A program made the translations under genes and the position numbers. Shown here one piece after another: positions 15,509-23,552 of a stretch of 30,780 nt of DNA. The notes under the pieces were generated by a model that was not told where the DNA came from, made no database searches, and worked only from the letters and a program-made list of their open reading frames with translations. The DNA is taken from the NCBI GenBank assembly GCA_033763435.1, contig JANRKN010000172.1:1-30780 (forward strand). The letters run 5' to 3'. The stretch comes from JANRKN01 sp033763435. Lineage in GTDB: Bacteria > Planctomycetota > Phycisphaerae > Phycisphaerales > UBA1924. Every line of letters begins with the position of its first letter. The stretch's first letter is position 1.

Positions 15509-17521
15509 ATGCCCGTTCTTGCCGCGACCAACATCGCTCATCACTTTGGCCATCGCACGATCCTCGACGGTGTCTCGCTCTCCGTCGAGCCGGGCGAGCG
15601 TCTGGGCATCGTCGGGCGCAACGGCGCGGGCAAGACGACGTTCCTCAAGGTCCTCACGGGCGAGCTCAAACCCGACGAAGGCCAGGTCGTCCTCAACCGC
15701 GGGTCGCGGCTTGGATATCTGACGCAGGACCCGAGGCTGGACCCGACGGACACGCTGCGAGGCGCGGCGGAGGCCGCGTTCGAGAAGCTGCACGCGCTGC
15801 ACAAGCGGCTCGACGAGGTGTTTCATGCGATGGCGACCGCCGAGGGCCCCGCGCTGGACAAGCTGCTGAGGGATCAGGCGCGGCTGGAGTCGGAGATCGA
15901 GGCCGCGGGGGGATATGCCGTCGATCACAAGATCGACGAGGTGCTGCACGGTCTGGGGTTCCGCGACGAGCAGTTCTCGATCCCGGTCGCGGGCCTGTCG
16001 GGCGGGCAGAAGGGGCGCATCGCGCTCGCGAAGCTGCTGCTCGAGGCGCCGGACGTGATGCTGCTCGACGAGCCCACGAACCACCTCGACATCGACGGGC
16101 GGCTCTGGCTCGAGCACTATCTGAAAGAAGAGTTCCGCGGCGCGGTGATCATGATCTCGCACGACCGCTATCTGCTCGACAATGTCGTGACGCGGATCAT
16201 CGAGGTCGAGCGCGGGCGGCTGATCGATTACCCGGGCAACTACGCCGCGTTCACCGCCATCCGTGCCGACCGGCGCCTCACGCAGATGCGCGCGTACGAG
16301 AATCAGCAGTCGGAATGGAAGAAGCAGGAAGCGTTCATCCGGCGCTATAAGGCCGGGCAGCGCGCGCGCCAGGCCAAGGGTCGCGAGACGCGCCTGGAAC
16401 GCTCCAAGCGCGACGACAAGCTCGAACGGCCCATCGAGCTCGCGGTGTTCAGCCTCGACCTGCCCAAGCCCCAGCGCTCGGGCGATGTCGTGGTCGCCGC
16501 GCGCGGCATCAGCAAGGCCTACACCAACCACGACGGCTCGGAGAAGGTCCTGTTCCGCGACTTTGACGTCGTCGTGAACCGAGGCGAGCGGTGGGGCATC
16601 ATCGGGCCCAACGGCGCGGGCAAGTCCACGCTCATCCGCGTGCTGCTGGGCGAAGAGGCGCCCGACACCGGCACCGTGCGCATCGGGTCCAACGTCGTCA
16701 CGGGCTACTACAAGCAGATGCACGACCATGTGCCGGGCGACAACACCGTCTGGCGCTATCTGCAGAACGTGATTCTGAAGGAAGTCCCGGGCAAGGCGCT
16801 GAGCGAGCAGCAGGCGCGCAACCTCGCGGGCGCGTTCCTGTTCACGGGCGAGGAGCAGGAGCGCCAGCTCGGCTCACTCTCGGGCGGCGAGCGTTCGCGC
16901 GCGGTCCTCGCGGGGCTCCTTGCGAGCGCGAAGAACCTGATCGTGCTCGATGAGCCCACGAACCACCTCGACATTCAGTCCGCCGAGCGGCTCGAGGACG
17001 CGCTGGAGCCCTCGGACGATGAGACGGGCTTCGAGGGCTACGAGGGCACGCTGCTGCTTATTTCGCACGACCGCGCGCTGATCGACGCGACGTGTGAGCA
17101 CCTGCTGGTGCTCGACGGCAAGGGCGGCGTGGAAGTGTTTCACGGCTCGTACACCGACTGGCACGAGAAGCAGGAACAGCGCGCGCGCGAGGAAGTCGCG
17201 CGCCAGCAGGAAGAGCGCGAGAAGCGCGAGAAGGCCGAGCGCGCCAAGGCCGCGGCCGAGGCGAAGAAGGAACAGAAGCCCAAGGCCGAGAAGTCCGGCG
17301 GCGGTCCCTCGATGGGCGCGCTGGGGCGCATGAAGACCGAGCAGATCGAAGCGCGGATCGAGAAGATCGAAACGCGCCTGCGCGAGATCGATGAGGCGCT
17401 CATAGACCCCGAGGTCTGGCGCGACGCGAAGAAGTCGCGCGATCTGGGCGATGAGCGCGCGCGCCTGCAGGCGGAGAAAGAACCGCTGGAATTTGAGTGG
17501 TCGCGCCGGGCGTCGGAGTAA
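15509..17521 (+). CDS. ABC-F family ATPase (Uup/EttA-like, ribosome-associated)
   Basis: The product has 670 residues from the ATG at 15509. Two ABC domains occur in one chain without membrane segments: Walker A GRNGAGKT (36-43) and GPNGAGKS (about 365-372), signatures LSGGQKGRIALAKLL and LSGGERSRAVLAGLL, and Walker B LLDEPTNHLD and VLDEPTNHLD. Between them is a charged linker (about 270-320) with QQSEWKKQEAFIRRYKAGQR, the P-site tRNA-interaction motif region. A Lys/Glu-rich tail and a C-terminal coiled coil (about 600-660) resemble Uup. ABC-F proteins act on the ribosome in translation or antibiotic protection. The C-terminal domain favours Uup over EttA, but the subfamily is uncertain. Confidence 0.94.
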   Translation: MPVLAATNIAHHFGHRTILDGVSLSVEPGERLGIVGRNGAGKTTFLKVLTGELKPDEGQVVLNRGSRLGYLTQDPRLDPTDTLRGAAEAAFEKLHALHKRLDEVFHAMATAEGPALDKLLRDQARLESEIEAAGGYAVDHKIDEVLHGLGFRDEQFSIPVAGLSGGQKGRIALAKLLLEAPDVMLLDEPTNHLDIDGRLWLEHYLKEEFRGAVIMISHDRYLLDNVVTRIIEVERGRLIDYPGNYAAFTAIRADRRLTQMRAYENQQSEWKKQEAFIRRYKAGQRARQAKGRETRLERSKRDDKLERPIELAVFSLDLPKPQRSGDVVVAARGISKAYTNHDGSEKVLFRDFDVVVNRGERWGIIGPNGAGKSTLIRVLLGEEAPDTGTVRIGSNVVTGYYKQMHDHVPGDNTVWRYLQNVILKEVPGKALSEQQARNLAGAFLFTGEEQERQLGSLSGGERSRAVLAGLLASAKNLIVLDEPTNHLDIQSAERLEDALEPSDDETGFEGYEGTLLLISHDRALIDATCEHLLVLDGKGGVEVFHGSYTDWHEKQEQRAREEVARQQEEREKREKAERAKAAAEAKKEQKPKAEKSGGGPSMGALGRMKTEQIEARIEKIETRLREIDEALIDPEVWRDAKKSRDLGDERARLQAEKEPLEFEWSRRASE

Positions 17522-17537
17522 TCGGCGTTCCAGTCCC

Positions 17538-18545
17538 TCAGCGGTTTTCGGCGGCGGCAACGTCCTCATCGACCGGCAGCGTCGCGAACTCGGGGTCGGC
17601 GGTGGAGGTCGAGCTCGGCGCGGGCGTGTGCGGGCCCAGTCGGTGCTGTGCGATGAGCATAACGACGGCGCCCGCGATCGCGACGCCCCCCGCGGCCCAC
17701 TGCGCGCCCGTCAGCCGATCCCAGCCGAAGATCGTCGAGACGATCGACACGAACACGGGCTGGAGCTGCACCACGCCCGCGGAGACCGCGACGCCGAGCG
17801 TCCCGATGCTCTTGAAGTACAGCGTGTGCCCGAGCCCGATGCCGATGATCGCTGACAAGATCAGCAGACCGAACTGCGCGAGGCCGAGGTCGAGCGCGCC
17901 CGCGCCGTGTTGTGCGCCGAAGGCGAGCATGAGGCCGACCATCGCCGCGGCGGTGTACTGGCTGATCGCGGCAAAGGCCAGGATCGGGTCCACGCCCTGC
18001 AGCAGCTTGCGGACGCTCAGCGAGTAGCACGCGTACAGCAGCCCCGCGCCGATCGAGAGCCCGACGCCCAGCGCCGAGCCCCCGCCCAGGCCCTCGGGGT
18101 TCAGCAGGAGCGTCGCGGCGGTGCCGGCGATCACCATGCCGATGCCCGTGAGGAATCCGCCCGAGCGGACGATGCGCCGTTCGGCGACGAACAGCAGCGC
18201 GGCGCCGAAGGTGACGAAGACGATCTGAAGCCGCAGGCTGAAGGTCATCAGCGCCGGGCTGGTGTAGTAGGGAGCGAGCCCGAAGCAGACCTGCGCGAGC
18301 GTGTTGAACACACTGGGCCAGAGCGCCCGGCGCCAGAGCGCGTCGGGTGTGCTGCCTTTACGCCACGCGAGCAGCAGAGCGGGGAGCCAGATCAGCGCCG
18401 ACAGCCCGTAACGCCAGCCGTTGGCGGTCCAGCCGTCGATGAGGCCCGCAAAGTGCTTGAGAAACAGCGGGATGCTCGTCCAGCACGCCAGCGTGAGCAC
18501 GATCGTGAAGATGCCAGCCAGGCGCGAGGGCCGATCCGCGGTCAT
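17538..18545 (-). CDS. EamA/DMT-family transporter
   Basis: The product has 335 residues from the ATG at 18543-18545. About ten hydrophobic segments fall in two EamA repeats. Repeat 1 contains WTANGWRYGLSALIWLPALL and YYTSPALMTFSLRLQIVFV; repeat 2 contains GIGLGHTLYFKSIGTLGVAV and LQPVFVSIVSTIFGWDRLTG. The last 45 residues are a polar cytoplasmic tail. DMT transporters export or import small metabolites such as amino acids or nucleotides; the substrate is unknown. It converges with the ABC-F gene, leaving a 16-base gap, and lies 33 bases downstream of... no, upstream of nothing else on its strand but follows the small membrane-protein gene by 33 bases in transcription order, so the two may be cotranscribed. 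Confidence 0.92.
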   Translation of the reverse strand: MTADRPSRLAGIFTIVLTLACWTSIPLFLKHFAGLIDGWTANGWRYGLSALIWLPALLLAWRKGSTPDALWRRALWPSVFNTLAQVCFGLAPYYTSPALMTFSLRLQIVFVTFGAALLFVAERRIVRSGGFLTGIGMVIAGTAATLLLNPEGLGGGSALGVGLSIGAGLLYACYSLSVRKLLQGVDPILAFAAISQYTAAAMVGLMLAFGAQHGAGALDLGLAQFGLLILSAIIGIGLGHTLYFKSIGTLGVAVSAGVVQLQPVFVSIVSTIFGWDRLTGAQWAAGGVAIAGAVVMLIAQHRLGPHTPAPSSTSTADPEFATLPVDEDVAAAENR

Positions 18546-18578
18546 GCGTCGAGCCTAGCCGTGCCCGCGTGCGTCTTC

Positions 18579-19145
18579 TCAGACGCCGGGTCTGGCGCCT
18601 GGTCCGGCTCCAGACTCGGCCGCGGGCGCGGGCGCGGGCTTCGGGCGCGTGAGGAACAGGGCGACCAGCGCCAGCGCGCTCAGGCCCACGAGGAACCAGA
18701 GCGTCCGCACGAGGTACGAGATGTCGTGGTCCGAGGCCTTGCGCTCGCGGAAGTACGCGCGCTTGCCCTCGGCATCGGTGGGCGCCTTGCCCTCGGCGGC
18801 CAGAGCCTCGTAGATCGGCAGTTCCTTCTTGTAGTTCTCCAGCGCCGTCGTCCGGCCCGAGGCGGGCATGGCAAACAGCGCGCCGAAGAGAATCGGGAGC
18901 GCCATCGCCGCGTGGGCGATGATCTTCTTGGCCTTGCCCCTGAGCACGACGATCAATCCCGCAGCCAGAAGCGTGAGCCCCGCCGCCGCGCCCGGCACCA
19001 TGATCGCCGTCGTGCCCCGTCCGGGCACTGCCTGCGTGAAGGCGTACAGGCCCGCCGCGAGCATCAGCAGCGCGTACACGACGAGCACCACGAGCGCGGG
19101 CGCCAGCCGGCGAAGGTCCGACATCGGAGCGGAAGCGGTACTCAT
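18579..19145 (-). CDS. Membrane protein of unknown function
   Basis: The product has 188 residues from the ATG at 19143-19145, with GGGAGA about ten bases upstream. Four hydrophobic segments are visible: two near the N-terminus (about 14-36 and 46-66), one at about 75-93, and one near the C-terminus (about 147-166). Between the last two lies a charged domain (ENYKKELPIYEALAAEGKAP and RAYFRERKASDHDISYL). The C-terminus is Pro/Ala/Gly-rich. I do not recognise the family. It precedes the EamA transporter gene by 33 bases on the same strand and may share a transcript with it. Confidence 0.8.
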   Translation of the reverse strand: MSTASAPMSDLRRLAPALVVLVVYALLMLAAGLYAFTQAVPGRGTTAIMVPGAAAGLTLLAAGLIVVLRGKAKKIIAHAAMALPILFGALFAMPASGRTTALENYKKELPIYEALAAEGKAPTDAEGKRAYFRERKASDHDISYLVRTLWFLVGLSALALVALFLTRPKPAPAPAAESGAGPGARPGV

Positions 19146-19224
19146 GAGATGGTCTCCCGGAAGTTGGCTGGCCTTACGCTCAGGCCTCGGCGCGAGTTCG
19201 CGCGAGTCGGCCTGTCATGTGGGC

Positions 19225-19286
19225 TGCCTTCGCGCGGGAAGGCACACGACACAGACCAGCTCGCGTGCGAAGGCACGCGACACAGA
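19225..19286. repeat. Two hairpins built on an 18-base direct repeat, next to the tRNA 3' end
   Basis: The 18-base units at 19238-19255 and 19269-19286 differ at one position (GAAGGCACACGACACAGA versus GAAGGCACGCGACACAGA). Each sits in a hairpin: TGCCTTC/GAAGGCA (19225-19244) and CGCGTGC/GCACGCG (19262-19279). They lie just past the 3' end of tRNA-Ala and may process or terminate its transcript; neither has a T-run. Confidence 0.6.
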
Positions 19287-19287
19287 A

Positions 19288-19360
19288 TGGAGCGGAGGAG
19301 ACTCGAACTCCTGACATCCAGCTTGCAAAGCTGGCGCTCTACCAACTGAGCTACCGCCCC
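19288..19360 (-). tRNA. tRNA-Ala (anticodon UGC)
   Basis: A 73-base cloverleaf reads on the minus strand. The acceptor stem is GGGGCGG/CCGCTCC with one G-U pair, and the discriminator base is A. The D-arm contains AGCTCAGTTGGTAGAGC, and the anticodon stem CCAGC/GCTGG encloses the loop TTTGCAA with anticodon TGC. The T-arm is AGGAG-TTCGAGT-CTCCT. The 3' CCA is not encoded. It decodes GCA and other Ala codons. Confidence 0.97.
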
Positions 19361-19552
19361 GTGCGGACCAGAGCGTAGGTGCGTCGTCCGCGCCGCATTC
19401 CCGCCCTGATGGTCCAGAGTTCGGGGCGATGCTCCTCCCCCAGATCGGCCCCGGGCGTGGGCCGGCGCCGCCGCGGGGCGTTACACTCGCGGGCCGCGAT
19501 CGGCGCCGAGTGATGTGTCCGTCATGCGCCGCGCGTCGTGAAGGATTCACCC

Positions 19553-20596
19553 ATGCTGACTCCGCGTTCGCTGCTTACTCCGATTGCTCTGGCCGCTTCG
19601 CTCGCCCCGGCATCGGGCCTGGTGCTCGACACGCGTGCGGACCTCTCGCGCTTCTCGGCCCAGCCGCCCGCGAACGTGCCCGCGAATGGCGGCGATCAGC
19701 AGGCCTCCGACCCCGCGCCCGGCGCGCCTTCGACCTCGGGCGGGCCTGACTCGATGAAGCCCAGCGCCGCGATCACGATTCCCTGGCGCCACACTTTCCG
19801 CGCCAAGTTCGACGAAAACCGCCCCGGCAAGGTCGCGATCGACCGTCTGGGTGTGGACGTGAACCTGCGCTTCCCCGTCAATCAGCAGTTCTCGGTGGGC
19901 CTGAGCTCGGGCTGGGAGTGGAGCCGCTACACCTTCCGCGACGCGACCGCGTTCAACGCCGCGTTCACCAAGCCCTGGTCCGACGTGCACATCCTCTCTC
20001 TGGGCACATCGCTCAACTTCGCGACCAGCGACCAGACCCGCTGGTTCGTCGGCGCGGGCGTCCGCTCCTCGGGCGAGCGCGGGGCAGAGTTCGGCGACAC
20101 CATCACCGTCAACGGCCTCGCGGGCGGCTCCTACTCCTTCAACGAGAACTTCACCCTCGGCGGTTGTCTGGTCGTCTCCTCACGCATCGAGGACAACGTC
20201 CAGATCATCCCCATCCTCATCGTCGATTGGAAGATCTCCGACTGGCTCCGCTTCTCCACGATGCGCACCCGCCCCGGCGTGCGCCTGACCGTCACCCCCG
20301 CCGAGTGGTTCAGCTTCGGCCCGGAAGTCTCGTACGAGTCGCGTGAGTTCCGTCTGCGCGACGACAAGACCAACCCCGGCACGCGCTCGTCGCCCGGCGG
20401 CGTCGTCCGCGATCGGCGCCTGCCCGTCGGCGCGTTCGCCGCGTTCAACTTCTCGCGCCAGTTCTCGCTCGAACTCTCGGGCGGCGTCGAGCTCGCGCAG
20501 CGTTACCGCTTCGAGGACCGTCAGGGCAACAAAGTCACCGGCGTCGAGACCAAGCCCGCCGGCTATCTGGGCCTTGAGCTCTCGCTGCGGTTCTGA
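19553..20596 (+). CDS. Outer-membrane beta-barrel protein, DUF6268-like
   Basis: I choose the ATG at 19553 because AAGGA precedes it by 7 bases; the product has 347 residues. A signal peptide (MLTPRSLLTPIALAASLAPA) precedes a Pro/Ala-rich linker, then repeated amphipathic strands alternating aromatic and polar residues: FSVGLSSGWEWSRYTF, WFVGAGVRSSGERGAEFGDT, WFSFGPEVSYESREFRL. It ends in LGLELSLRF with a terminal Phe, the usual signal for Bam-mediated outer-membrane insertion. The layout resembles the DUF6268 barrel family frequent in planctomycetes. The role is unknown. It precedes the AbgT-type gene by 37 bases and may be cotranscribed, which could pair an outer-membrane channel with an inner-membrane transporter. 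Confidence 0.82.
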   Translation: MLTPRSLLTPIALAASLAPASGLVLDTRADLSRFSAQPPANVPANGGDQQASDPAPGAPSTSGGPDSMKPSAAITIPWRHTFRAKFDENRPGKVAIDRLGVDVNLRFPVNQQFSVGLSSGWEWSRYTFRDATAFNAAFTKPWSDVHILSLGTSLNFATSDQTRWFVGAGVRSSGERGAEFGDTITVNGLAGGSYSFNENFTLGGCLVVSSRIEDNVQIIPILIVDWKISDWLRFSTMRTRPGVRLTVTPAEWFSFGPEVSYESREFRLRDDKTNPGTRSSPGGVVRDRRLPVGAFAAFNFSRQFSLELSGGVELAQRYRFEDRQGNKVTGVETKPAGYLGLELSLRF

Positions 20597-20633
20597 TTCT
20601 CTCGCGATCGGCTGAACATCCGGAGACCCATCC

Positions 20634-22493
20634 ATGTCCGACGCCCAGGGCTCGCCCACGGCGCCGCGCCGCAAGTCGATCCTCGACTGGATCGAATGGC
20701 TCGGCAACCAGCTCCCCGAACCCGCGATCCTCTTCGCTCTTCTCGCGGCGCTGGTCTTCGTCCTTTCGGGCGTCGGCGACGCGCTGAACTGGAAGGTCGA
20801 GGTCGTCAAGCCCACGATCGCCCAGATCGACAAGCTCGACGCCGCCGGTCAGCCCGTGCTTGGGGCCGACGGCGCGCCGATCCGCGTCAACAAGCTCGAT
20901 GACTCGGGCAAGCCCGTCGTCACGCTCGAAAAGACCGGCGTCATCCTCGAGCCCCGAAGCCTCATGAATGTCGAGGGCCTCTACTGGATGCTCTCCTCGA
21001 TGGTCCGCAACTTCACGGGCCTGCCGGCGCTCGGGCTCATCTTCACCGGCATGCTGGGCATCGGCCTGGCCGAGAAGTTCGGGCTCTTCTCGGCCCTCAT
21101 GCGATGGTTCGCGCTCGCGACGCCCCGCGCGCTGCTCACGCCCATGGTCGTGTTCATCGGCGCCAACTCGTCGGTCGCGAGCGACGCGGGGTACATCATC
21201 CTCCCGCCCCTAGCCGCGGCGCTCTATGCCGCCGTCGGTCGCTCGCCGATCGCGGGCCTCGCCGCCGCCTTCGCGGGCGTCGCGGGAGGGTTCGGTGGCG
21301 GTCTGTTCCCCACGGCGGCGGACGCGTTCCTCGCGGGCGTCGCCACGACCAGCGCCCACATCATCGACCCGGCCCACGCCGCCGTTGACGCGACGCACAA
21401 TCTGTACTTCAAGGCCGCGTCGGCCTTCGTCGTCATGCTCTGCGGCTGGTGGGTCACCGACAAGATCGTCGAGCCCCGCCTGCGCCGCGAGGTCGACACC
21501 ACCGGCTTTGACACCTCCGCCATCGAAAAGATGGCCCTCACTCCCAGCGAAAAGAAGGGCCTCGTCCTCGCCGGCGGCGTCGGCGCGCTCGTCCTCGGCG
21601 CATTCTTCGCGATGGTGCTGATCCCCGGCGCGCCCCTCCACGGCGTCGGGCTGCCGCGACTGGCCACCGGGCATGTGCCCGCGACCGTCGGCGCAAACTT
21701 CACCGCGGGCGAGAAGCTGCCCGAAGTCCCCGCCGATCGTGTGATCTATCGCGAGGCCGCGGGGATCGAGAAGGGCACCGACAAGGTCACCAAGCCCGCG
21801 ATGCTCGTCGAACAGGTCGGTAAGCCCGCGCTCACCGAGCGCCCGGGCGACCGCTGGTCGCAGGTCATCGTGCCGCTGATCCTCATCGTCTTCCTCCTGC
21901 CCGGGATGGCCTACGGCTTCGTGACCGGCACGCTGCGCTCGCAGAAGGACTTCATCGACGCGCTCTACCACGGCATCCGCTCGATCGTCCCGGTACTCGT
22001 CATCGCCTTTTTCCTCGGTCAGTTCGTCAACTACTTCCAGTACACGGGCCTGGACCGCATGCTCGCGTACTCGGGCGGCCAACTCCTCGTGCGCGCCGAT
22101 ATGCCCGTGCCGATCCTGATCGTCCTGTTCGTCCTCGTCGTCGTCGCGGGCGACTTTGCGATGTCCGGCATGCTCTCCAAGTTCGGCGTCATGGCGCCCA
22201 TCTTCATCCCCATGTTCATGATGGTCGGCATGAGCCCCGAGCTGACGACCGCGGCCTACCGCATCGGCGACAGCGTCGTCAACATCATCACGCCCCTCAA
22301 CTCGTACCTGCTCATCATCCTCGCCGTCCTCACCAAGTACAAGAAGGACGCGGGTCTGGGCAGCCTCATCTCGCTCATGCTGCCCTATTCGGTGGTCTTC
22401 GGCATCGCGTGGACGGGTTTCCTGATCGCGTGGTGGTTCTCAGGCCTGCCGCTGGGCACCGACGCGCCGCTGACGTACACGCCCGTGAAGTAA
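20634..22493 (+). CDS. AbgT-family transporter
   Basis: The product has 619 residues from the ATG at 20634, with GGAG upstream. LDWIEWLGNQLPEPAILFAL is the typical AbgT start; LMNVEGLYWMLSSMVRNFTG, GANSSVASDAGYIILPPLAA and PLNSYLLIILAVLTKYKKDA are further conserved blocks. Family members are homodimeric inner-membrane proteins that transport p-aminobenzoyl-glutamate or export sulfonamides. This copy is about 110 residues longer than E. coli AbgT (508) because of two extra hydrophilic segments, at about 58-110 (repetitive, with KLDAAGQPVLGADGAP and KLDDSGKPVVTLEKTG) and about 345-405. Substrate assignment is by family only. Confidence 0.94.
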   Translation: MSDAQGSPTAPRRKSILDWIEWLGNQLPEPAILFALLAALVFVLSGVGDALNWKVEVVKPTIAQIDKLDAAGQPVLGADGAPIRVNKLDDSGKPVVTLEKTGVILEPRSLMNVEGLYWMLSSMVRNFTGLPALGLIFTGMLGIGLAEKFGLFSALMRWFALATPRALLTPMVVFIGANSSVASDAGYIILPPLAAALYAAVGRSPIAGLAAAFAGVAGGFGGGLFPTAADAFLAGVATTSAHIIDPAHAAVDATHNLYFKAASAFVVMLCGWWVTDKIVEPRLRREVDTTGFDTSAIEKMALTPSEKKGLVLAGGVGALVLGAFFAMVLIPGAPLHGVGLPRLATGHVPATVGANFTAGEKLPEVPADRVIYREAAGIEKGTDKVTKPAMLVEQVGKPALTERPGDRWSQVIVPLILIVFLLPGMAYGFVTGTLRSQKDFIDALYHGIRSIVPVLVIAFFLGQFVNYFQYTGLDRMLAYSGGQLLVRADMPVPILIVLFVLVVVAGDFAMSGMLSKFGVMAPIFIPMFMMVGMSPELTTAAYRIGDSVVNIITPLNSYLLIILAVLTKYKKDAGLGSLISLMLPYSVVFGIAWTGFLIAWWFSGLPLGTDAPLTYTPVK

Positions 22494-22502
22494 GCGCCCG
22501 TC

Positions 22503-22529
22503 GGAAACGCAAAGCTGGAAACGCAAAGC
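22503..22529. repeat. Tandem 13-base repeat beside the terminator
   Basis: GGAAACGCAAAGC occurs at 22503-22515 and again at 22517-22529, one base apart. The second copy runs into the terminator stem, where on the minus strand it supplies the T-rich tail TTTGCGTTT. Confidence 0.7.
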
Positions 22530-22552
22530 CCCGAGGCATCGGGCCTCGGGGC
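22528..22552. terminator. Strong, probably bidirectional terminator between the AbgT and PD-(D/E)xK genes
   Basis: A perfect 10-pair stem, GCCCCGAGGC/GCCTCGGGGC with a 5-base loop, lies 34 bases after the AbgT-type gene and 22 bases after the opposing gene. The minus-strand tail is TTTGCGTTT; the plus-strand tail has only TTT. Confidence 0.85.
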
Positions 22553-22574
22553 AGTTTCTGATCCAGCGTGGGCG

Positions 22575-23396
22575 TTAGGTTGATGAGTCCGACGTGGGCT
22601 CACCTTTGTCCGCCGTGCCCGAGCTCGCAGGTGCTGCATCGGGTTTGTCCGTTCCACGCTTGATGGTGCGGTCGGCACTTCGCGTAACTCGTCGAACGGC
22701 GTTGTCGGCGTCGGGGCCTTCAATGCACTCGCGCTTGATCACTTCTTCGCGCAGCATTCGGTCGATCACGTCTTCGTCCACGAGGATCTCGCTAACGCGA
22801 CGAATCTCCCGGCGGATCGCGGACTTCACAGCCTCCGCGTTCAGAAGAACCGCGGCCAGCATGAATCGGCTAGTCGCTTCCTTGCGATCGCGGTACTCCG
22901 CGAGTGCGCTCTTGACGAACCCCTCTTTCGTCAGCAAGTACAGCTTCTCGACATCGGTCTCGGAGCGATGAGTCAGTTCGGTCAGTCGGAAGTGTGCGAC
23001 TTCCTGCTTGTCGATCGGCTTGCGGAACAGAACGTGGTACAGGCGCCAGTCGATGCCGTTCGTGAGGACAACCCACTCGCATCCCTGGTTCGCGGCGTAG
23101 TCCACCGCCTGCTTGGTGTGAGCGTCCTTCAGATCGATCCCGATCGCCTTGACCTCGATCAGAAACGCCAGTTTGCTATCGATCTTCACCGCAAGGTCGC
23201 AGTACGTGCTGCGGATGCTGTACTCGCTGGTGAGTTCGGTGTACTTGTCGTATCCGAAGATGTCGCTGAGCAGGTCCTTGACGATCGTTACGGTATCTGC
23301 CTCCGAGACGTCGCGATCCTTCTGTTGCTGCAGCACGCCCTGATACCGGCGAAGACTCTCCGAGATTCGATCAACAACACGTTTGGGTACGGCCAT
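22575..23396 (-). CDS. Orphan PD-(D/E)xK protein with HsdR N-terminal-like domain
   Basis: The ATG at 23394-23396 follows AAGGAG; the product has 273 residues. After a helical N-terminus, the core STYCDLAVKIDSKLAFLIEV gives Asp67, Glu81 and Lys83, the nuclease D-x(n)-ExK motif. QAVDYAANQGCEWVVLTNGI follows, as in type I restriction HsdR N-terminal domains. The last 40 residues are disordered and charged. There is no helicase domain, methylase or specificity gene beside it. Its DNA is visibly less GC-rich than its neighbours, consistent with horizontal gain. It may act as a stand-alone nuclease or regulatory protein of unknown role. Confidence 0.88.
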   Translation of the reverse strand: MAVPKRVVDRISESLRRYQGVLQQQKDRDVSEADTVTIVKDLLSDIFGYDKYTELTSEYSIRSTYCDLAVKIDSKLAFLIEVKAIGIDLKDAHTKQAVDYAANQGCEWVVLTNGIDWRLYHVLFRKPIDKQEVAHFRLTELTHRSETDVEKLYLLTKEGFVKSALAEYRDRKEATSRFMLAAVLLNAEAVKSAIRREIRRVSEILVDEDVIDRMLREEVIKRECIEGPDADNAVRRVTRSADRTIKRGTDKPDAAPASSGTADKGEPTSDSST

Positions 23397-23415
23397 TTCG
23401 CACTCCTTACAGACG

Positions 23416-23445
23416 AGTACATGTTAGCAGAACCTGTCCAGTCAA
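23416..23445 (-). promoter_or_regulatory. Promoter of the PD-(D/E)xK gene
   Basis: The minus strand carries TTGACT (23440-23445, 5 of 6) and TGTACT (23416-23421, 4 of 6) 18 bases apart. Transcription would start near 23409, just before the SD sequence, giving a very short leader. Confidence 0.5.
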
Positions 23446-23490
23446 TCGCGCCGATCACGTTCGATTGATCTGCGCGCGTGAGAAACGAAA

Positions 23491-23517
23491 CGCCCCGAAG
23501 CTGTGGGCCTCGGGGCG
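23491..23517 (-). terminator. Rho-independent terminator of the cyclophilin gene
   Basis: An 11-pair stem with one A-C mismatch, CGCCCCGAAGC/GCCTCGGGGCG, is followed on the minus strand by TTTCGTTTCTC. It lies 35 bases past the cyclophilin stop and is nearly identical to the terminator at 22528-22552. Confidence 0.8.
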
Positions 23518-23552
23518 TGAAGAGTCACCGGGTTGGTTGAACGCGCGGGCGT

